43,451 nt of DNA, from contig JAJBBH010000103.1 of the NCBI GenBank assembly GCA_020532185.1, positions 1-43,451 on the forward strand. The letters are read 5' to 3'. A program made the translations under genes and the position numbers. The DNA comes from Candidatus Cloacimonadota bacterium. GTDB lineage: Bacteria; Cloacimonadota; Cloacimonadia; Cloacimonadales; WRIO01. The notes below the pieces were generated by a model that saw only the letters and a program-made list of their open reading frames with translations, did not search any database and was not told the origin of the DNA. Positions 7,431 to 16,498 of the stretch are shown piece after piece (the stretch's first letter is position 1; every line of letters begins with the position of its first letter).

Positions 7431-9263
7431 TTAAAGCTGAACATTAAATTGCTGGAGCCACCGCCCAAAAGATATGAAGCTAAACATATTGTGGTCATAT
7501 TTTATCTCTCCAGCTATTGTCTTTGCGAAATACTTTATTATTAATGGGTCGATAAATGAGTTAGCTATTGAAACTGTGCTTTTTATTTCATTTATAAAGA
7601 AATCTGGGTTTTGTTTTACCCATATTTCTTCAGGAGTAATAAACCCCTTTTTATCATGGCGATTAGTTATCATATCGGGTAATTGACCACGCATTGCCTC
7701 ACGTAAAACATACTTTGTTATACCTTTATAGATTTTATATTTGTCTGGTAGACTCAAAGCAAATTCAGCAAGACGATAATCAAGAAAGGGCATCCGTGAT
7801 TCAATAGAGTGAGCCATCGTATTCCTATCAACTCCATGAGTTAAAACAGGCAGCTTAGTTGCTGTAATCTGGCTAATCAACTCAGTTCTTAAGCTTGTGT
7901 TTATAGTTTTCCAATGAGGGTAAATATCTATTCCCTGCCTATCTTTAATCCATTTAGAGCCCAGCATTGAACTGTTGACGAAAAGGCTATAAAGCTGCTT
8001 ATTTGCGAGACTTGTTAATACTTTTTTGACATTATCAATTGTTGTAAAGCCATGTATCTTCTGAGCGTTTTTAATTTCATTTATAAGGTCAAAAAGCTTA
8101 AAAGAGCGGGCGTGTCCCAAATAGAGATTGCCAAATGATTGCAAATAGCCACCAAAGATTTCATCAGCACCCTGTCCATCAAGCACAATAGCTATTTGTT
8201 CATCTTTCGCTGTTTTTGCTATCTTCCATTGAGCAACAGTCCCTGCAGAAGCAAAAGGCTCTTCCTGGTGCCAAATTATGCTATCAAAGTCTTTTACTAA
8301 GTCATCAAACTCAGTATAAACAAAACTTGCATTGTATCTTCCTGATTCAAGTACAGACTTTGCATAGTCGCTCTCGTCATACTCTTTATGTTTTGACACA
8401 GCGGAAATTGTATTGAGATAGCCATCTGTTTGTCTTTGTGTAAGTAATTTCTCTGCAATTACAGCTATACTTGAGCTATCAATACCTCCAGATAGAGAAG
8501 TGCATGTTTTTAGATTGTTGTCATAACAGTATTCGATTGAACTTTTTAATAAAGAATACAAATTAGCTTTTGCAGTCTCAAAGTCAGTATCAATCATCTT
8601 TTGAGGGTCAAGGCTATACCATCTATTCGTTACGAACGATTTATTTTTAAAATCGTATATCAAATAAGAGCCTGCTGTGAGTTGTTTCACGTTTTCAAAG
8701 AATGTATCTTCGTTCGTATTGCTTTTACCCCAAGACAAGAATTCATACGTCTCTTGTCTATTTAGCTTTGCTTGCCAGTATGGCAGAACTGTAAACTGTT
8801 TTATTTCAGACGCAAAAGCATAGTACTGTTCAGTATTTAAGTAATAAAATGGTTTAATGCCAAATCTATCACGAGCACAAAACAATATTTGCTTTTGTTT
8901 ATCGTATATTGCAAAAGACCACATTCCATTAAACATATTCAAGCATGCATGCCCCCAATAGTCATATGAAGCCATTATCAGTTCAGTAACAGATTGAGTA
9001 TTGAAGGCATAGCCCTCTGATTCAAGTTTGCTTTTTATCTCGTGATAATTGTATATTTGACCATCAAAGACGATACTATTATGATATTGTGCCTCATTAG
9101 CGATATTATAGCGGTTTTTACCTCTATATCCAAGACCAATATTATTATGAACAAATAAGTCTTGTATATCAGGTCCACGATGGGCAATTATCTGTGTCAT
9201 TTTGAGCAAATTTGCTCTTATATCGATATCTTTTTTACTGATTAATCCTGATATTCCACTCAT
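7431..9263 (-). CDS. Asparagine-synthetase (AsnB) family protein lacking the glutaminase cysteine
   Basis: A 610-residue, two-domain homologue of glutamine-hydrolysing asparagine synthetase. The C-terminal synthetase half looks intact: the ATP pyrophosphatase loop SGGIDSS is at 258-264 and the SRMPFLDYR and KKGF motifs are present. The N-terminal amidotransferase half is altered at its active site. The residue after Met is Ser, not the catalytic Cys. The NGE motif reads DGQ (67-69), and the Asp of SDTE is Val92. It therefore probably cannot hydrolyse glutamine and may use free ammonia or amidate or adenylate another carboxylate. Family relatives act in polysaccharide and lasso-peptide pathways. 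The ATG overlaps the stop of the upstream ABC exporter (ATGA), so the two are translationally coupled. Confidence 0.85.
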   Translation of the reverse strand: MSGISGLISKKDIDIRANLLKMTQIIAHRGPDIQDLFVHNNIGLGYRGKNRYNIANEAQYHNSIVFDGQIYNYHEIKSKLESEGYAFNTQSVTELIMASYDYWGHACLNMFNGMWSFAIYDKQKQILFCARDRFGIKPFYYLNTEQYYAFASEIKQFTVLPYWQAKLNRQETYEFLSWGKSNTNEDTFFENVKQLTAGSYLIYDFKNKSFVTNRWYSLDPQKMIDTDFETAKANLYSLLKSSIEYCYDNNLKTCTSLSGGIDSSSIAVIAEKLLTQRQTDGYLNTISAVSKHKEYDESDYAKSVLESGRYNASFVYTEFDDLVKDFDSIIWHQEEPFASAGTVAQWKIAKTAKDEQIAIVLDGQGADEIFGGYLQSFGNLYLGHARSFKLFDLINEIKNAQKIHGFTTIDNVKKVLTSLANKQLYSLFVNSSMLGSKWIKDRQGIDIYPHWKTINTSLRTELISQITATKLPVLTHGVDRNTMAHSIESRMPFLDYRLAEFALSLPDKYKIYKGITKYVLREAMRGQLPDMITNRHDKKGFITPEEIWVKQNPDFFINEIKSTVSIANSFIDPLIIKYFAKTIAGEIKYDHNMFSFISFGRWLQQFNVQL

Positions 9264-11158
9264 GTTGCAGAACTTGTATTAAACTGCAAGTTATAAAAAT
9301 GTTGGTAGTGTTCGTTACTTTTTAATAGTTCTTGGTGTGTTCCAATTCCAACAATGTGCCCCTTATCTAAGACAATAATTTTATCTGCACTTAATATTGT
9401 AGATAGTCTGTGTGCGATTAATATAACTGTTCTGTGTCCTGCTGCCTGGTCAATAGCACTTTGTACTTTTTGTTCTGAGTTTGTATCTAATGCACTGGTT
9501 GCCTCGTCAAAGATTAGGATATCAGGATTGTCAACAATAGCTCTTGCTATGCATAATCTTTGCCTTTGTCCTCCTGAAAAGTTATATCCGTGTGGCATTA
9601 TTTCTGTGTCATACTTATCGGGCAATTCATCTATAAATTCATCGGCATAAGCAAACTTGCAAGCCTTTATTACCTGTTCTTTGTCAATATCCCCATAAGC
9701 ACCATAACTCACATTATTCTCAATTGTTTCTCTAAACAGTATTGACTCCTGAGTTACGATGCCAAACATGCTTCTTAGTTTTTTGATATTGAGCTTTTTG
9801 ATATCAATTCCATCTATGCTAATCACGCCTTTTGAGGTATCATACATACGGTTAAAAAGGTTGGCAATAGTTGTTTTACCGCTTCCACTGGCACCCACAA
9901 ATGCAACTTTTTCTCCCTTATTAATCACAAAATTAATGTTTTCTAACACGTATTGGTTGTCTATATAGGCGAAGAACACATTTTTAAACTCAATTTTATC
10001 AGTAAAATCTGTCTTGATAATCGCATTTGCATCTTCCCTAATTTCTGTTGATAGGTTCATAATCTCACCAATTCTATCCACGGAAACCATCGCTCTCTTA
10101 ATGTCGGTAAATGAGGTAGTTACAGCTTTCAGAGGGTGAAGCATAGAAAACACTGCAAAAAGAAAAGCAGTAAAATCGCCAAAGGTAAAGTTGCTCGATT
10201 GTGCTAATATACTCTTTGCACCGAATATTATCAAGAATATGCCTGTAATAGCGGTGCTCATTTCACTTAGTGGTGGTCCAAATGAGCCATAAATTTGGGC
10301 TTTTCTCCAAAACTTAAAATACTTGAGATTGATATTTACAAGTTTTTTATACTCAAAATCCTCTCGACAAAAAGCTTTTACTATGCGCATACTATTTAGC
10401 ACTTCTTCAATATTAGAGAACATATTCGATAGTTCGTTTTGTATTCTTTTTGCATACTTCTTTATTTTTTTTGATATATAGCCAACGGCATAGCTAAAAC
10501 CAGGCAAAAAGACTATGCTTAATAAGAACAATTTTGAGTTTAATCTTATTGCAATGAAGGCAAACACGAATATTGAAAAAAGCTCTTTTAATACTTTCAA
10601 AGCATTATCAATAAAGTAGTTATTAACAATGTCAATATCATTTACCATTCTGACGATAGAATCGCCAACTCGATTCTTATTAAAGAATGCATAAGATTGA
10701 TTGAGGTATTTTTTATAGCAATAGTTACGTAAGGCTTGTATTGTTTTGCCTCTCAGATTGACAAAATAGAATCGATTAATCACATAAAAGATATTTTTCA
10801 ACAGAAATATTACAAATAAAGCAACACATACAACCCAAAGCAGCATCATTGGCTCAGAATGGTCTAATATTTTAGTTAATTCTTTCCAATATGCATCAAA
10901 ATAAGAGCTTGAAAGCGAGAATGACGTATTATTCGATAAATGTGTAAAAGAGATTTTTACTGCATGAAAAAGCTCTTTATAGTGGTGATAAAGCAATAGC
11001 TCTGGGTCTTTAGTAACGAATACTTGGTCAAACACAGGAATCACTAAAGTAATACTAACACCGCTAAATGCAGAAAAGAATACTAATGAAATAAGCCCCA
11101 TAATTAAGTCAACAGGGTATTTCAAAGCAAATCTATATATTTTAAGAATATTCTTCAA
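9260..11158 (-). CDS. ABC exporter, MsbA-like half-transporter
   Basis: A 632-residue fusion of a membrane domain (about residues 1-370, several hydrophobic helices) and an ATPase domain, expected to work as a homodimer in the inner membrane. ATP-site motifs are complete: Walker A GASGSGKTT, signature FSGGQ, Walker B ILIFDE followed by ATSALD, and the switch His in LIAHRLS. A periplasmic loop of about 75 residues between the first two helices is longer than in MsbA. The start is TTG, set by AGGA 6 bases upstream; no in-frame ATG lies earlier. The 3' end overlaps the AsnB-like gene by 4 bases, so the cargo may be that enzyme's product. Lipid A or glycolipid export is the alternative. Confidence 0.87.
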   Translation of the reverse strand: MKNILKIYRFALKYPVDLIMGLISLVFFSAFSGVSITLVIPVFDQVFVTKDPELLLYHHYKELFHAVKISFTHLSNNTSFSLSSSYFDAYWKELTKILDHSEPMMLLWVVCVALFVIFLLKNIFYVINRFYFVNLRGKTIQALRNYCYKKYLNQSYAFFNKNRVGDSIVRMVNDIDIVNNYFIDNALKVLKELFSIFVFAFIAIRLNSKLFLLSIVFLPGFSYAVGYISKKIKKYAKRIQNELSNMFSNIEEVLNSMRIVKAFCREDFEYKKLVNINLKYFKFWRKAQIYGSFGPPLSEMSTAITGIFLIIFGAKSILAQSSNFTFGDFTAFLFAVFSMLHPLKAVTTSFTDIKRAMVSVDRIGEIMNLSTEIREDANAIIKTDFTDKIEFKNVFFAYIDNQYVLENINFVINKGEKVAFVGASGSGKTTIANLFNRMYDTSKGVISIDGIDIKKLNIKKLRSMFGIVTQESILFRETIENNVSYGAYGDIDKEQVIKACKFAYADEFIDELPDKYDTEIMPHGYNFSGGQRQRLCIARAIVDNPDILIFDEATSALDTNSEQKVQSAIDQAAGHRTVILIAHRLSTILSADKIIVLDKGHIVGIGTHQELLKSNEHYQHFYNLQFNTSSAT

Positions 11159-11212
11159 TAACTGTCCTAATTAAATATTACGAACACTATAAACTTATAA
11201 TTATAAATATGC

Positions 11213-11620
11213 TTAACTTTCTATATCTGATGGGTCATCATTTGTGTCTTCAATTTCATCTTCAAGCTCTTCTTCATGTTCTTCTTTTGTATCTTCAAAA
11301 TCATGTTTAATATATGTATGTATTTGAGCTTTAACATCTGCTAATGTTGGATAAAAATCTTCTATGTATTCAATGATTAATGTTTCAATTTCTAATTCTT
11401 TATCAAATGTATCTTGGCTAATTCCAAGACTAATATCTATTTGTTTTAATTTCATTGTTATAGATACTTTTGGTTTTTCACCCAATACATTTTCTAAATA
11501 ATCTGGCAGAGACTTACTAAGTTTCATAATTGAATCTACTCTTTTATACCCTTTATAACCTACGTATGTTACCCCAGCAATAGCTCCAATTTTTAAAATA
11601 TTCTTCCAAAACTTGTTCAT
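11213..11620 (-). CDS. Hypothetical protein with N-terminal helix and acidic tail
   Basis: A 135-residue protein I do not recognise. Residues 1-25 form a basic, glycine-rich hydrophobic segment (GAIAGVTYVGYKGY), a likely membrane anchor or amphipathic helix. The middle is of mixed charge. The last 30 residues are mostly Glu and Asp, an extreme acidic tail. A GGAGGAATAA site precedes the ATG. It lies between the OB-fold gene (18 bases upstream) and the exporter (54 bases downstream) on the same strand, so it may belong to that unit. There is no catalytic motif. Confidence 0.75.
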   Translation of the reverse strand: MNKFWKNILKIGAIAGVTYVGYKGYKRVDSIMKLSKSLPDYLENVLGEKPKVSITMKLKQIDISLGISQDTFDKELEIETLIIEYIEDFYPTLADVKAQIHTYIKHDFEDTKEEHEEELEDEIEDTNDDPSDIES

Positions 11621-11638
11621 TTATTCCTCCAATATTTT

Positions 11639-12334
11639 CTATCTATACAAAGACTTGATTTTACCCCAAGAGTTTGATTTGGTGCCTGTTGTTTGGTAAA
11701 TAAGGTCATAAAAATCTCTGGGGTTTAATGAATATCGATTATTTGAAAATGAAACAATACCTATTACACTTAGTAAAGTATTGTTTAACTCTTGATTTTG
11801 TGATTTTGAAAGGCAACCAAAGCCATCACCTAAATAGGCAGTTTCAGAATTACTGCTAATAGCATACTGGAAAATGTTCTTATTTGACTTTATTGCATTT
11901 ACGTTGATAACTTTTACCAAGACTGATTCATAAGCTTCATTATTATTTAGCTCATACAGTGTAACATGATAAGCAGGAGGCAAATTTTGGCTTGTACCCA
12001 ACAATGTAACATTAGTAGGACGAATACAAGTCATTCCATGTAATTCTAATACTTTACCTTCTACTTTTAACATGCTTCCAACTTCAACTGCAGAACCATT
12101 ATTTATCACGCTTATTGCGTTCCATGGTCCGCCTTGAGGCTCAGATACCACAAAATACTTACCCAAAAAGTCTTTAGCGGTTACAATGCCTTCAATACTT
12201 ACCTGTTGATTAAGATAAGGCGAGGGGTATGTGCCGTCAAAGCCCGCATCGTTAGTAAATTGTATATCTTTTATTGCAGTTGAAAAAAGCAAACAAGGTA
12301 TTAACAAACTTATTAAAATCATTAGATGTTTCAT
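11639..12334 (-). CDS. Secreted OB-fold-like protein
   Basis: A 231-residue exported protein with a signal peptide over about residues 1-20. The rest has the pattern of an extracellular OB-fold module: strands around VSIEGIVTA, YFVVSEPQGG and SMLKVEGKVLEL, as in the nucleic-acid-binding-like N-terminal domains of bacterial extracellular nucleases. No nuclease or other catalytic domain follows, and the protein ends shortly after a second such module. I chose the second ATG: GGAGG lies 6 bases before it, whereas it touches the first ATG (12340). It has its own promoter and starts the unit that runs on to the exporter. Confidence 0.65.
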   Translation of the reverse strand: MKHLMILISLLIPCLLFSTAIKDIQFTNDAGFDGTYPSPYLNQQVSIEGIVTAKDFLGKYFVVSEPQGGPWNAISVINNGSAVEVGSMLKVEGKVLELHGMTCIRPTNVTLLGTSQNLPPAYHVTLYELNNNEAYESVLVKVINVNAIKSNKNIFQYAISSNSETAYLGDGFGCLSKSQNQELNNTLLSVIGIVSFSNNRYSLNPRDFYDLIYQTTGTKSNSWGKIKSLYR

Positions 12335-12355
12335 TATCATCCTCCATAATGTTGA

Positions 12356-12383
12356 GTATTATAAAAACGGGTTTAATTGTCAA
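12356..12383 (-). promoter_or_regulatory. Promoter of the OB-fold gene
   Basis: Minus-strand TTGACA is followed by TAATAC after 16 bases, with an overlapping TATAAT 14 bases from the -35. GGAGG lies just downstream, so the leader would again be very short. Confidence 0.5.
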
Positions 12384-12495
12384 GCTTTATTTTACTTTTT
12401 ATTATTATTTCTGTTAAATTGTACAAAAACCCTCTAAATGAAGATGTGGGAAAATTCTTATTATCTCAAAAAACATTTGCTTATGTTTAATCAAA

Positions 12496-12522
12496 CTACC
12501 TCCCAGAGCCGATTTAAAGATG
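12496..12522 (+). repeat. 27-base direct repeat, copy 1
   Basis: Matches copy 2 (12690-12716) at 22 of 27 positions, sharing the core CCTCCCAGAGC. The two copies are 194 bases apart in the same orientation and bracket the TTCGTG array. Confidence 0.6.
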
Positions 12523-12565
12523 ATTGTGTTCTATATTATTAAATCATTATATCATTAGTGCCTTA

Positions 12566-12605
12566 TTCGTGTCTTTCGTGGTTCAAATCTTTCGTGCCCT
12601 TCGTA
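12566..12605 (+). repeat. TTCGTG repeat array
   Basis: TTCGTG occurs at 12566, 12575 and 12591, and TTCGTA at 12600. The spacing is 9, 16 and 9 bases, so a pair with 9-base spacing is repeated at a 25-base period. No coding function is visible. The motif is far more GC-rich than its surroundings. Confidence 0.6.
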
Positions 12606-12689
12606 GCGAAATAAATATTCACACCCCTCTACTTATATATGCGTCCGATTTTCAGCTTTTCTCAAAACTATTTTCATCTTTTTTAAAAG

Positions 12690-12716
12690 CTGCCTCCCAG
12701 AGCGGGTTTAATGGTG
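12690..12716 (+). repeat. 27-base direct repeat, copy 2
   Basis: The second copy of the repeat at 12496-12522, with five substitutions. It lies before the AT-rich tail of the intergenic region. Confidence 0.6.
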
Positions 12717-12812
12717 TTTTATTTTATCAAATAGCCAAAACCAACGAGCTATTTTGATTTTAATCAAAAAAATATACTTTAAAAATAATCTTTATCTTAT
12801 ACCAGAAATTTA

Positions 12813-14594
12813 TCATGCGTGTAAATGATGATACAGAATAAAGTCTTTATAATCTTGATGAGTTGTAATTAAGTCTTCATGTTGACCATTAGCAATCAAT
12901 TTACCTGTATCTAACAGTATTACTTTATCAACATAACGCAAAGATGAGAGCCTGTGAGAAACAATAAATGCTGTAAGGTCTTTAAATAGCAGTGATATTT
13001 GTTTCCAAAGTAGTTCTTCCTTTTGAGCATCAAGACTTGCAGTAATATCATCCAAAATAAGTATCTCTGGCTTTTTCATCAAGGCTCTGGCAATGGCAAT
13101 TCTCTGTTTCTGACCTCCAGATAATGACAAGCCTCTCTGCCCTATCCTACTCATATCTTTCAGCGTAAATTGCTCAATTTCATCCCTCATTTGCACCGCA
13201 TCTATTATCCTCTCATATAGCTCCATATCAGGGTCTTCAACACCAAAAAGTATGTTTTCTCTAATTGTACCAGAAAACAGTGATGGTTCTTGGGGCACAT
13301 AGCCAATATACTCACGCAAATCTTCGATACAAATATCACCAATACTCAAATCATTGATAAAAATATCGCCTGATTGAGGCTTGTATAAGCCAGTTATGAG
13401 ACCCAAAACTGTCGATTTACCTGAACCTGCAGAGCCGATAAACAATAGTTTTTGTCCTTTATTAACGGTAAAGCTGACATTTTGCAATGCTGGATATAAT
13501 TTGTTTTCATAGTTAAAAGTTACACTATCAAAACGTATCTCATTGATTGGTTCATTTTTTAAAGAAATACTCTTTGCTGCAGGAGCTTTTTCACATGCAT
13601 AATCTTCAGACTCATAATCCTTTATTTCCTCTAAACGGTCAATACATACAAAGGCTTGTTTCCCCGAAATAAACAGCTGTGGCAAGTCCAATATCGGAAA
13701 TATCAACATCGACAAATAAGTATGAAAAGCATAAAAAGTCCCAATTGTTATTTCGCCTTTCACAACCAAGAAACCGCCATATAATATCACGCCAATCATC
13801 GCAAAGTAATCAATATATTCATACACAAGATGCAGTAAAGTATTAATCTTCACGACTTTCATCTCAGTGACAAATCTATTTTCCAATGAGTTGCTAAAGA
13901 AGCTTTTATATTTATCTTCACATACAAAAGACTTGATTATCCTAATTCCTGAAAAGGTCATTTCCAGTTGATTATTTATCTCTGATATTGCTTCTTGATT
14001 CTTTTTAAAGCTCTTATGCAGTCTTTCTGAAACAATATAGAATGCCACTATCATCAAAGGCAAAGGGATGACCGCCATCAGCGTTAATTTCCAATTCATA
14101 AAAAACATCATTGCCAGACAAAAAGTAATCTTGATAAATGAATCAAAAGCTCTAAATATCCCACTACAGAGAAACCAACCAATACGAGGATAGTCCTGAA
14201 TATCATTTGTGAGGCGAGTAACCAAATCACCAGTTCTGAAGTGCATAAAAAAGTTAAAGTCTTTCTCCAGCATGAACTTAAAATACTTATTACGAAGAAC
14301 GTATTCAAAGATAGAGTTCATCATTGCTCGAACGGCTGGATAAAACGAACTAATCAGCTTAACACCGCCAATTGCAGCGATAATCCAGCATATCTGATAT
14401 ATCTTTGCCATTGCCTCATTATAAGCCGTATTCTCAACACTAACCTTTTGCAACACGTCTAATAAATACTTAAAAACAAAAGGATATGCCACAGCCACAG
14501 AAGTCGATAAAAGTGTCATAAACAACAAGAGTGCTATATGTAGCTTATGATTAGACCATTGTTGTACGACCCATCTTATATGATTGTTTTTCAT
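12813..14594 (-). CDS. Heterodimeric ABC exporter, subunit with degenerate Walker B
   Basis: A 593-residue half-transporter with six predicted helices (about 1-310) and a C-terminal ATPase. Walker A is GSAGSGKST and the signature is canonical LSGGQ. After the Walker B aspartate the catalytic Glu is replaced by Asp (ILILDDITASLD). This is the hallmark of the degenerate-site subunit in heterodimeric exporters such as BmrC or TM287. The switch His is present in VSHRLSS. A GAGG site overlaps the end of the upstream partner gene, whose stop is 1 base away. Together they should form an inner-membrane exporter of drugs, lipids or peptides; the cargo is unknown. Confidence 0.88.
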   Translation of the reverse strand: MKNNHIRWVVQQWSNHKLHIALLLFMTLLSTSVAVAYPFVFKYLLDVLQKVSVENTAYNEAMAKIYQICWIIAAIGGVKLISSFYPAVRAMMNSIFEYVLRNKYFKFMLEKDFNFFMHFRTGDLVTRLTNDIQDYPRIGWFLCSGIFRAFDSFIKITFCLAMMFFMNWKLTLMAVIPLPLMIVAFYIVSERLHKSFKKNQEAISEINNQLEMTFSGIRIIKSFVCEDKYKSFFSNSLENRFVTEMKVVKINTLLHLVYEYIDYFAMIGVILYGGFLVVKGEITIGTFYAFHTYLSMLIFPILDLPQLFISGKQAFVCIDRLEEIKDYESEDYACEKAPAAKSISLKNEPINEIRFDSVTFNYENKLYPALQNVSFTVNKGQKLLFIGSAGSGKSTVLGLITGLYKPQSGDIFINDLSIGDICIEDLREYIGYVPQEPSLFSGTIRENILFGVEDPDMELYERIIDAVQMRDEIEQFTLKDMSRIGQRGLSLSGGQKQRIAIARALMKKPEILILDDITASLDAQKEELLWKQISLLFKDLTAFIVSHRLSSLRYVDKVILLDTGKLIANGQHEDLITTHQDYKDFILYHHLHA

Positions 14595-14595
14595 A

Positions 14596-16341
14596 TCACG
14601 CCTCTTTTTTTAAGAACTGAAGCTCAACAAGTTTTTTATACTCAGGGCATGACATAGTCAATCCTTCATGAGTACCCTGAGCAATGATATTTCCATTATC
14701 AAAGACCATTATATTATCGCAATTTAGCACTGATGACAGGCGATGAGCCACTATTACCGCTGTTTTATTATGTAATAATTTATCCATATTGAACTGTATT
14801 TGTGCCTCAGTTTTTGCATCAATAGATGCTGTTGCCTCGTCCATAATTATCAATTCTGGATTAAAAGACAAGGCTCGTGCAAAGCTCAGCAACTGTTTCT
14901 CTCCCATTGAGAGGTTTAAACCACGTTCTTTTATCTCAAATTGCAAATCATTATTCAGTCGAGCAAGCAAATCGCCTGCATGCACATAATCTATGGCATT
15001 TAGTACTTGTTCTTCGCTGATTTCATCATTATATATTCGCACATTATCGAGCAAACTGCCAGGAAACAGCACTATATCTTGCAAAACTAAACCTGTCTTT
15101 TTTCGCCATTCTTTAAGATTGAGAGAATTAATATCAATGCCATCCACCAAGATTTGCCCTTTATTTATCTTATAAAATAGACACAATAGACTAATAGTTG
15201 TTGTTTTACCACTACCTGATGCACCAACCAATGCTACTTTTTCTCCCTTTTTTATCTTGAAAGAGACGCCTTTTAGCACCCACTCATCTTCTTTATATTT
15301 AAACCAAACATCTTTAAATTCAATCTCATGATTAAATTGAATATCAACAATCTCCTGTTCGGCTTCTTCGACAGGTAAATCAAGCAATTGCAGCATTCTA
15401 TTCAAAGAGACAAAAGCCCTTTGTATCTGATTGATATTTTCAGTAATCTGCATGATGGGCCAAAACAAGCGTACTGAATACTGAATAAATATCAAGAGAG
15501 TACCAATTGTTGCCACGTGATTCAACACTTTTGGCACAGTTAATAATATAATAGTTATAATAAATACAGTTTGAATAAGAAAGTCAAAAACACCCCAAAG
15601 TCCATATTCGATATAAGATGCTTTTGTATCAACCAGCTGCTTTTCTTTACTATGTTTATTAATCAAATCCTCTACTTTTTTTTGTTGGTTAAAAAGCTGT
15701 ACAACGCTCATGCCTTGTATATATTCAGTCAAATTACCTGTTACACGTGCATTCAATACACGAGATCTTCGATAAAAGCGAGATAAATATCTGATTATAA
15801 ACACAGCACTGACAACAACAAATACAATTGGTATTAAAAGAGCGGTCGTTATCTTCCAATCTTTTAAATACATGACAAATATCATGCCTATAAAGAATAA
15901 TATATTACCAAAAATCATCACAGAGAAGTTGGAGAATAGCTCTTTTACTCTCTCTCCATCGCTTTCAATTCTTGATATCAGCTCACCTGTTGGAGTCTTA
16001 TCAAACCAACTAATCGGCACTGCTGTAAGGTGTTGAAAAACTTCATATTTTATTTTTGTAATAATTCTCACGCCAGCTTTGGCTAAAGTCATTATTTGAT
16101 AATAAGATAAAAGACCACTAATAATTATCACAAAAGCAAAAAAACCACCCCATCTAAACATATCAGCAACATCATGATTGGGAACAGATACATCAATAAT
16201 ATGTGCCAAAATAAGTGGATCTATCAGATGGGCAGCACTTGTCAAAAGCATTGCAATAAATGCAGTTATAAACTTCCATTTCTGGTCTTTGACAAACGGC
16301 ATTATCCTCTTTAGATAACTGCTCTTAATTTTATTTAGCAT
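14596..16341 (-). CDS. Heterodimeric ABC exporter, subunit with degenerate signature
   Basis: A 581-residue half-transporter and partner of the next gene. Walker A GASGSGKTT and Walker B LIIMDEATASID keep the catalytic Glu, but the signature reads LSMGE instead of LSGGQ. In a heterodimer this pairs the degenerate signature with the partner's degenerate Walker B, giving one dead and one active ATP site, as known for the BmrCD/TM287-288 class. The start at 16341 is preferred because AAGGG lies upstream at good spacing. An 11-codon extension to a GTG at 16374 has no ribosome site. Confidence 0.88.
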   Translation of the reverse strand: MLNKIKSSYLKRIMPFVKDQKWKFITAFIAMLLTSAAHLIDPLILAHIIDVSVPNHDVADMFRWGGFFAFVIIISGLLSYYQIMTLAKAGVRIITKIKYEVFQHLTAVPISWFDKTPTGELISRIESDGERVKELFSNFSVMIFGNILFFIGMIFVMYLKDWKITTALLIPIVFVVVSAVFIIRYLSRFYRRSRVLNARVTGNLTEYIQGMSVVQLFNQQKKVEDLINKHSKEKQLVDTKASYIEYGLWGVFDFLIQTVFIITIILLTVPKVLNHVATIGTLLIFIQYSVRLFWPIMQITENINQIQRAFVSLNRMLQLLDLPVEEAEQEIVDIQFNHEIEFKDVWFKYKEDEWVLKGVSFKIKKGEKVALVGASGSGKTTTISLLCLFYKINKGQILVDGIDINSLNLKEWRKKTGLVLQDIVLFPGSLLDNVRIYNDEISEEQVLNAIDYVHAGDLLARLNNDLQFEIKERGLNLSMGEKQLLSFARALSFNPELIIMDEATASIDAKTEAQIQFNMDKLLHNKTAVIVAHRLSSVLNCDNIMVFDNGNIIAQGTHEGLTMSCPEYKKLVELQFLKKEA

Positions 16342-16453
16342 TATTAACCCTTTTATAATGTATTTTTCCCACACAAATTCAATGAAATTTTGGCATTTAT
16401 TATTGTCAAGAAATAGTTTAAGCCTTTTTTTCTATTTAATAATTCTTTTTCAT

Positions 16454-16477
16454 TGACAAAAAAACATGATTTTGTCA
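16454..16477. promoter_or_regulatory. Inverted repeat over the ankyrin-gene promoter
   Basis: TGACAAAA and TTTTGTCA form perfect 8-base arms around an 8-base spacer. The left arm overlaps a TTGACA (16453-16458). A possible -10 TATGAT lies at 16479-16484, with a long 20-base spacer. The geometry fits a dimeric repressor or activator site. Divergent genes lie on each side. Confidence 0.4.
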
Positions 16478-16498
16478 GTATGATATTGGAGGAATACA

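Larger units (their letters stand above)
12341..12812. other. Repeat-rich intergenic region
   Basis: About 470 bases without a supported gene. The left end is the promoter of the OB-fold gene. The middle holds two 27-base direct repeats flanking a TTCGTG array. The right end is AT-rich sequence after the stop of the ABC exporter gene. A small frame (12524-12757) is composed of the repeats and has no ribosome site. Confidence 0.7.

Noticed and set aside
7431-12340. A lasso-peptide gene cluster (AsnB-like plus exporter)
   Set aside because: No precursor peptide, leader peptidase (McjB-like) or PqqD-like recognition protein is visible, and the enzyme's C-terminal half looks like ordinary AsnB. 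Only the weaker claim of a changed glutaminase site is kept.
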